DNA of 14,044 nt, from positions 1-14,044 of the forward strand of contig DQVN01000126.1 of assembly GCA_015661715.1 (NCBI GenBank), given 5' to 3'. The notes beneath the pieces are model-generated. The model worked only from the letters and a program-made list of their open reading frames with translations. It did no database searches and was not told where the DNA came from. The DNA comes from Sulfurivirga caldicuralii. GTDB lineage: Bacteria > Pseudomonadota > Gammaproteobacteria > Thiomicrospirales > Thiomicrospiraceae. A program made the translations under genes and the position numbers. Shown one piece after another: positions 13,843-14,044 of this stretch (positions are counted from its first letter, which is position 1; every line of letters begins with the position of its first letter).

Positions 13843-14044
13843 ATGAGCCGCTATGAAACCGACGAGGAACAGTGGGAAGCCATTAAACAGTGGTGGAAGG
13901 AAAATGGTAAGTTGATCGTTTTGGCCGCGATTGTGGGTGTTGGTGCTGTCACGGGCTGGAATATGTGGCAGCAGAACCAGTATCAAAAGGCGGTATTGGC
14001 ATCCTCTACTTTTGAGTTGCTGCAACTGAAATATCAGCAGGGGC
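13843..14044 (+). CDS. YfgM-like membrane-anchored TPR protein, N-terminal part (cut by right edge)
   Basis: The first 67 codons of a gene that continues past the window. The visible part is a charged cytoplasmic N-terminus (MSRYETDEEQWEAIKQWWKE), one membrane helix (about 24-41, LIVLAAIVGVGAVTGW), then the start of a periplasmic region. This matches the N-terminus of E. coli YfgM (YENENDQVEAVKRFFAENGK...), a tetratricopeptide-like partner of the SecYEG/PpiD periplasmic chaperone network, and yfgM follows hisS in E. coli too. It starts 21 bp after hisS with an AGGGGA/AGG ribosome site. The TPR part itself is not visible, so the call rests on the N-terminus and gene order. Confidence 0.82.
   Translation, partial: MSRYETDEEQWEAIKQWWKENGKLIVLAAIVGVGAVTGWNMWQQNQYQKAVLASSTFELLQLKYQQG

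Overview
The window is a stretch of gammaproteobacterial chromosome of moderate GC. Evidence for this is the divergent suhB/trmJ pair followed by cysE-iscR-iscA-ndk-rlmN-hisS and a YfgM-like gene, which is a thinned version of the E. coli-type isc/hisS neighbourhood, and an IscR with the C92/C98/C104/H107 ligand set of the E. coli protein. I cannot name the genus. I see no insertion sequence, tRNA, rRNA, CRISPR array or phage gene.

Layout. (1) Bases 1-1732, minus strand: nitrate assimilation. A NasC-type FAD/NAD(P)H electron-transfer flavoprotein is followed, 2 nt later, by the N-terminal 166 residues of the assimilatory nitrite reductase large subunit NirB, which runs off the left edge. (2) Bases 1733-2041: an AT-rich divergent control region with a perfect 11-bp inverted repeat, a candidate promoter and a leader of about 240 nt. 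(3) Bases 2042-5503, plus strand: a NarK/NasA-type nitrate transporter with a strong terminator, then a membrane-anchored PP2C-phosphatase/Ser-Thr-kinase fusion whose stop overlaps the start of a RimI-like acetyltransferase. (4) Bases 5703-7694, minus strand: a chemoreceptor with a periplasmic NIT (nitrate/nitrite-sensing) domain, so nitrate reduction, uptake, signalling and taxis genes lie together. (5) Bases 7786-14044: housekeeping genes. suhB is on the minus strand; trmJ-cysE, iscR-iscA, ndk-rlmN-hisS and the start of a yfgM-like gene are on the plus strand, mostly with overlaps or very short gaps.

How the genes work together. NarK brings nitrate in. NasC passes electrons to an assimilatory nitrate reductase presumed to lie off the left edge, and NirB with its small subunit reduces nitrite to ammonium. 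The kinase/phosphatase and the NIT chemoreceptor are candidate regulatory and behavioural outputs of the same signal; that link is inferred from position. In the right half, cysE feeds cysteine synthesis, and therefore the sulfur for Fe-S clusters, and iscR has a near-consensus type-1 IscR operator just upstream. iscS, iscU, hscB, hscA and fdx, which normally follow iscR, are absent here; only iscA remains.

The most notable points are the atypical kinase/phosphatase in a nitrate locus, the unexplained palindrome and structured leader between nasC and narK, and the iscR-iscA locus stripped of its scaffold genes. Nothing here is clearly a wholly new system.
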